From positions 1 through 45,942 of the forward strand of contig NZ_JTDB02000019.1 in NCBI RefSeq assembly GCF_000785435.2: a stretch of 45,942 nucleotides of DNA, given 5' to 3'. Below the pieces are notes generated by a model. It was given only the letters and a program-made list of their open reading frames with translations, searched no databases and was not told the origin of the DNA. The DNA is from Paraburkholderia sacchari (lineage in GTDB: Bacteria; Pseudomonadota; Gammaproteobacteria; Burkholderiales; Burkholderiaceae). Made by a program: the position numbers and the translations under genes. Positions 43,189 to 45,942 of the stretch are shown piece after piece (within the stretch, counting starts at the first letter, position 1; each line of letters begins with the position of its first letter).

Positions 43189-44127
43189 TTACTCGTTGGA
43201 ACGCAAAAGGTGTGCGCAGCCGGGCGGCGTCTCCTGTTCTTCGTTGTTCAAGTTTGCTTCGGAGCGAGGCTCGAGCGAGGCTGGCGCCGCGTCGCCGTAA
43301 GGAACCCCCGGTTCCGCGGCTATCGGCAGGGCATCCTCACTGTCGTCTTGTCGCAACGGATAGCGGAAGGAGCGCTTGGCGCGCGCACGTAGCGGCACCG
43401 GGCCGGGTTCACCGTACGCAGGCTTGGGCGCGCTGTCCCGGCGTGTGCGCAGCACTTGCAGCTGATTTGCCAGCAAGCCGTTGTAGATCGCGACGGCCGC
43501 AGCGCGATTGGGGGCGCCGAGTTGCTGGAAGATGCTCGCCAGATGGACTTTGACGGTGCCCTCGCTAATGCCGAGCGCTCTGGCGATCATCTTGTTCGTG
43601 GCGCCCATGTGGACGCAGCGGAGGATCTGTTCCTGGCGCGGCGAAAGGCTTACCTTGAGGTGCGCCTTGGCCACATGCGCCGCGCTTTTGCCGGGGCGGC
43701 GCTGTGGCACTGGCCACGAGCCAGATGGACCGAACGAAGGACCGAAGATGTCGGCGGGCAGGTGGTCGCCGCCGAGCAGAATAAGCTCGAGCAGCTTGAC
43801 GATCAGGATTGAGTCGGTGGTGCGCCTGATGATGCCGCGTGCGCCTTCGGAAAGTACCGCTCGAAGAGAGTGTGGTGGCTCGGAGCGGTCCACGAGCACT
43901 GCGACCGGTAGCGTCTGATGCCGGCTCGCGAAGTTGTGCAACTCGCCTGGACGGATACCGTCGTGCCAGTCGATCACCAGCAGGTTTGGTGTGAAGCGCT
44001 GCATCGCACGTTCGGCACTGCGCCAGTCCGGCGCGTCATTAAAGCGTGCGCGCCGGTCAATTTGTCGTAGCAGCGCCTTGAGCCCTTCGCGCCGTTCAGC
44101 GTCCGGATTGAATACCGCAAACCGCAT
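43189..44127 (-). CDS. LuxR-type response regulator with a degenerate receiver
   Basis: 312 residues; start at 44127 with AGGAGGG upstream. The N-terminal ~120 residues follow the receiver fold: D53 in NLLVIDWHDGI is the likely phosphorylation site, but the usual acidic pair after strand 1 reads NPD, and the conserved lysine after strand 5 is replaced by R101-R102 in GARGIIRRTTD. The LuxR HTH is at about 160-220: LSPRQEQILRCVHMGATNKM and GISEGTVKVHLASIFQQLGA. A 90-residue Pro/Ala/Glu-rich tail follows, which is unusual for the NarL group. No sensor kinase gene adjoins. It is co-transcribed with the CbiM-like gene. Confidence 0.87.
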   Translation of the reverse strand: MRFAVFNPDAERREGLKALLRQIDRRARFNDAPDWRSAERAMQRFTPNLLVIDWHDGIRPGELHNFASRHQTLPVAVLVDRSEPPHSLRAVLSEGARGIIRRTTDSILIVKLLELILLGGDHLPADIFGPSFGPSGSWPVPQRRPGKSAAHVAKAHLKVSLSPRQEQILRCVHMGATNKMIARALGISEGTVKVHLASIFQQLGAPNRAAAVAIYNGLLANQLQVLRTRRDSAPKPAYGEPGPVPLRARAKRSFRYPLRQDDSEDALPIAAEPGVPYGDAAPASLEPRSEANLNNEEQETPPGCAHLLRSNE

Positions 44128-44274
44128 AGCATAGCCCTCCTCTCGTAAATGGCCCCTCTCGAAATGTTGTGCAGCACATGCCCTGCACGCACTGCTTAAA
44201 ACCGGGCCAACGGCACCATGATGACAAAAAGCTTGCGTCGCGGCGGCCTGTCCAGATGGCGTAGGACATAGGGC
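44128..44274. other. Intergenic region upstream of the LuxR-type gene
   Basis: The stretch between the LuxR-type start and the minus-strand terminator at 44275-44302 holds the ribosome site (44136-44142) but no promoter that I can assign with confidence. No further gene is seen. Confidence 0.4.
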
Positions 44275-44302
44275 AAAAAAAAGCCCCGCATTCAGGCGGG
44301 GC
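44275..44302 (-). terminator. Rho-independent terminator of the DUF2863 gene
   Basis: On the minus strand GCCCCGC (44302-44296) pairs with GCGGGGC (44289-44283) and is followed by eight T (44282-44275). Confidence 0.93.
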
Positions 44303-44325
44303 AGCGTAGGAATATGTCGTGTTGC

Positions 44326-45539
44326 TTAGTGGAAATGTGGCTGAACGGGCTCAGCATCTTCCGGCATCTCGGCATGAACAATCTCACCGAGTGGGTCTGC
44401 GTACAGAGGCACGCCGCAGTCGTCGCAGTATTCCGGCTCGAAACGGCCGGCATGGCGGCGGATGTCGGTGATACCCGACTCCTTCAGCAGCGCGACGATC
44501 TCTTCGAGCGGACCGGTGCCGATATTTTCCTCGGACGGCTCTTCGTCGATGTCGGCATCGCCGTTCTCGCGGCCGTAGAGCGGCCAGACTACGCCGTACA
44601 GGACGTCGTTGCTGCCGCGCTTCGTGAATCCGACGCGGTATTCGTCGATCCGCCGTTCGCCAAAGCCGGCGACAACGGCGCGCAGGTCCTGGGCGCTTGC
44701 GTCGATCGTATCGAGCAGGTAGCGCACCGCGGTGCGGATGGTGTGGGACGAACGCGTTCGTCGGCGTCGCGGCAGGCCGAGTAGTAGGCGTCCGGCAGCA
44801 GGCATTCGAATTCGCAACCGGGCATCACGACAGCAAGATTGGCGCCGCCCTGCGTGGCCCATTGCTCGAGACACTGGCCACGCTCGATGCGCGAACCGTG
44901 CTCCTCTTCCTGCCAGCGGAACAACGGCGCGCCGACCGGCGCGGCAACCACGGCCAGCAGGAAGCGCGGGTCGGCGAGGATCGGTGAAGTCTCGGGCAAT
45001 TCGCCCGCGCTGATCTTCGCTGCGGTGCCGTTCAGGGCAGCTTGCGAAAGCTGCTGTGCGAGGCGCCAGGTCTCGACGTGGTGGCGGGGCAACTGGTCGA
45101 TGCTGTACAGATAGGGGGCCATCGCTACGCGCGTGCTGCTCGCTAGCACATGTGCCTGCAGGTGCGTCCGCAGTGCGTCCGAAGCATCCGATTTGAGCGG
45201 CCCCGACGGAATGACATAGCGGGTCCAGGCAAGGACGGGCGCCGCGACGAGCAGTGCTTCGTATTGTGTGCCGTCGTGCTCGATGAGAAACGATTCGCTG
45301 TGGGTCTCGGCCATATCGGCGAGCGCGCCATAGGCGTCGGGGTGATTCTGCTGAAGATGGTCGAGCGCGGCGTCGAGCGTAGTCTGGTTGCCGTTGCGCA
45401 CGACCTTCGCGAGCAGCGTGTCGAGCTTGGCCTCCCAGAAGCGGTCTTCGGTGCGGCTGCCCGAGGCGAACAGGGCGAGCGACAGGCCGACGAGCTTGTC
45501 GGCATCGGGAGGAAGGCGTTTGGCGATTCGCGAGCGCAT
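44326..45539 (-). pseudogene. DUF2863 family gene with a one-base frameshift
   Basis: From the ATG at 45539 the frame encodes a DUF2863-type protein (MRSRIAKRLPPDADKLVGLS and on to DAYYSACRDADERVRP) up to about 44745. There the homologous sequence jumps to the next frame, HTIRTAVRYLLDTIDASAQD, and runs to the TAA at 44326-44328. The second half includes EYCDDCGVPLYADPLGEIVH with a CxxC pair. The shift is explained by one missing base in the GGG run at 44745-44747 (expected GGGG). The combined reading is about 404 residues, the length I expect for the family. It may be a true mutation or a homopolymer error in the assembly. The function of DUF2863 is unknown. A TAGAAT -10-like box lies on the minus strand at 45577-45572, with no good -35, and a terminator lies 24 bases after the stop. 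Confidence 0.85.
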
Positions 45540-45708
45540 AAATCCGTGAGTTGGGGGGCAGAGAACCCCATATTCTAGTCTGTTCCGCGCAGGCCATCGG
45601 TTTGCCCTACAGAGAGGCTGGAGGCAAGGGTACGAGATGGGGCATTGCGCTTCGCCACAGGCGAGTGGAACGCGTTGCCGATATCGGTGGCTGCGACTCA
45701 AAAACCCC

Positions 45709-45737
45709 TTGCCAGATCGCATCCGCGTGACTAGAAT
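45709..45737 (+). promoter_or_regulatory. Strong sigma70-type promoter, upstream one of a tandem pair
   Basis: TTGCCA (45709-45714) and TAGAAT (45732-45737) with a 17-base spacer. A hairpin (CTTCGCTAGC near 45752 with GCCAGCGAAG) and a CCGCCG/CGGCGG stem follow. It probably drives the same downstream unit as the promoter at 45840. Confidence 0.6.
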
Positions 45738-45839
45738 TCCGCTCCTTCGCTAGCCGATGTATGCCAGCGAAGCCCGCCGCGAGAAACGGCGGGGGGCGGG
45801 AAAGTCTTCAGTTTTTAAACGGTGACGTTAAAAAAGATG

Positions 45840-45868
45840 TTGACGAAACGCCAGAGAGTCTGCATAAT
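45840..45868 (+). promoter_or_regulatory. Strong promoter, probably of an rRNA operon
   Basis: TTGACG (45840-45845) and CATAAT (45863-45868) with a 17-base spacer. An AT-rich stretch upstream (TTTTTAAAC and GTTAAAAAAG at 45812-45836) looks like an UP element. The leader that follows (CTCGTTTCTCTGCTGCTGAC) resembles Burkholderiaceae sequences in front of 16S rRNA as I remember them. The rRNA itself would lie beyond the window end, so this is inference. Confidence 0.65.
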
Positions 45869-45942
45869 CTCGTTTCTCTGCTGCTGACGCAGCAACGCAG
45901 AAAGCGCCGGGTAGTTCGAAGTTGTTCCGGTGCCTTGTGCGA

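Noticed and set aside
44700..44790. Programmed ribosomal frameshifting in the DUF2863 gene
   Set aside because: The site CGTCCCACACC lacks a slippery heptamer or a strong following structure, and a missing C (G on the plus strand) in the homopolymer is a simpler explanation.
45143..45578. Open frames of about 142 codons on both strands inside the DUF2863 gene
   Set aside because: They overlap the recognisable DUF2863 N-terminal coding frame and have shadow composition.

Overview
The window is GC-rich chromosomal DNA from a beta-proteobacterium of the Burkholderiaceae. Protein sequences and gene order look most like Paraburkholderia or a close relative. This rests on the ilvN-ilvC-psd-pssA-leuA order, the rpsO-pnp-quinone reductase-tpiA-secG-tRNA-Leu-nuoA-N order, a DUF2818 gene closing the nuo operon, and several families typical of Burkholderiaceae. 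It is almost entirely core chromosome. I see no insertion sequence, prophage, integron or CRISPR array.

Layout. 1-5060: branched-chain amino acid and phospholipid genes (3' end of ilvN, ilvC, psd, pssA, leuA), with a clear promoter and a probable Leu-codon attenuator leader in front of leuA. 5101-7143: a lipoprotein with BamE-like features and a lone periplasmic amino-acid-type binding protein, divergently transcribed. 7180-10104: rpsO and pnp, each with a terminator, and a long structured leader before pnp. 10148-12608: quinone oxidoreductase, tpiA, secG. 12719-12803: tRNA-Leu(GAG). 12965-28362: the complete 14-gene nuo operon for respiratory complex I plus a DUF2818 membrane protein. 28456-29759: Nudix hydrolase and a DUF1178 protein. 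29827-33208: two acyl-CoA dehydrogenase subunits and two MaoC-type hydratases. On the other strand, 33310-36683 holds a GST, an enoyl-CoA hydratase and a two-domain 3-hydroxyacyl-CoA dehydrogenase. Together these genes could carry out most of one beta-oxidation-like spiral. 36792-41468: second GST, PLP aminotransferase, PIN-domain protein, YaaA and an M14 carboxypeptidase. 41578-44127 (minus strand): a secreted protein with a histone-like tail, a CbiM-like membrane protein and a LuxR-type regulator with a degenerate receiver. 44326-45539 (minus strand): a DUF2863 gene broken by a one-base frameshift in a G run. 45709-45942: two strong sigma70-type promoters at the right edge, probably the start of an rRNA operon whose 16S gene lies outside.

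Functionally the window links amino-acid and membrane-lipid synthesis, RNA turnover, glycolysis, protein export and NADH oxidation with an acyl-CoA degradation module. That module would supply reducing equivalents to the quinone pool and complex I.

The most interesting signals are regulatory or structural rather than a new defence or mobile system. They are the putative leuA attenuator with three rare CTA codons and mutually exclusive stems, the long-range stem in the pnp leader, shared sequence blocks in three unusually long gaps of the nuo operon, the paired acyl-CoA dehydrogenase and MaoC subunits, several small tandem repeats at gene junctions, the degenerate-receiver LuxR protein and the frameshifted DUF2863 gene. 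All functional assignments come from reading the sequence and remembered family motifs; no database search was run.
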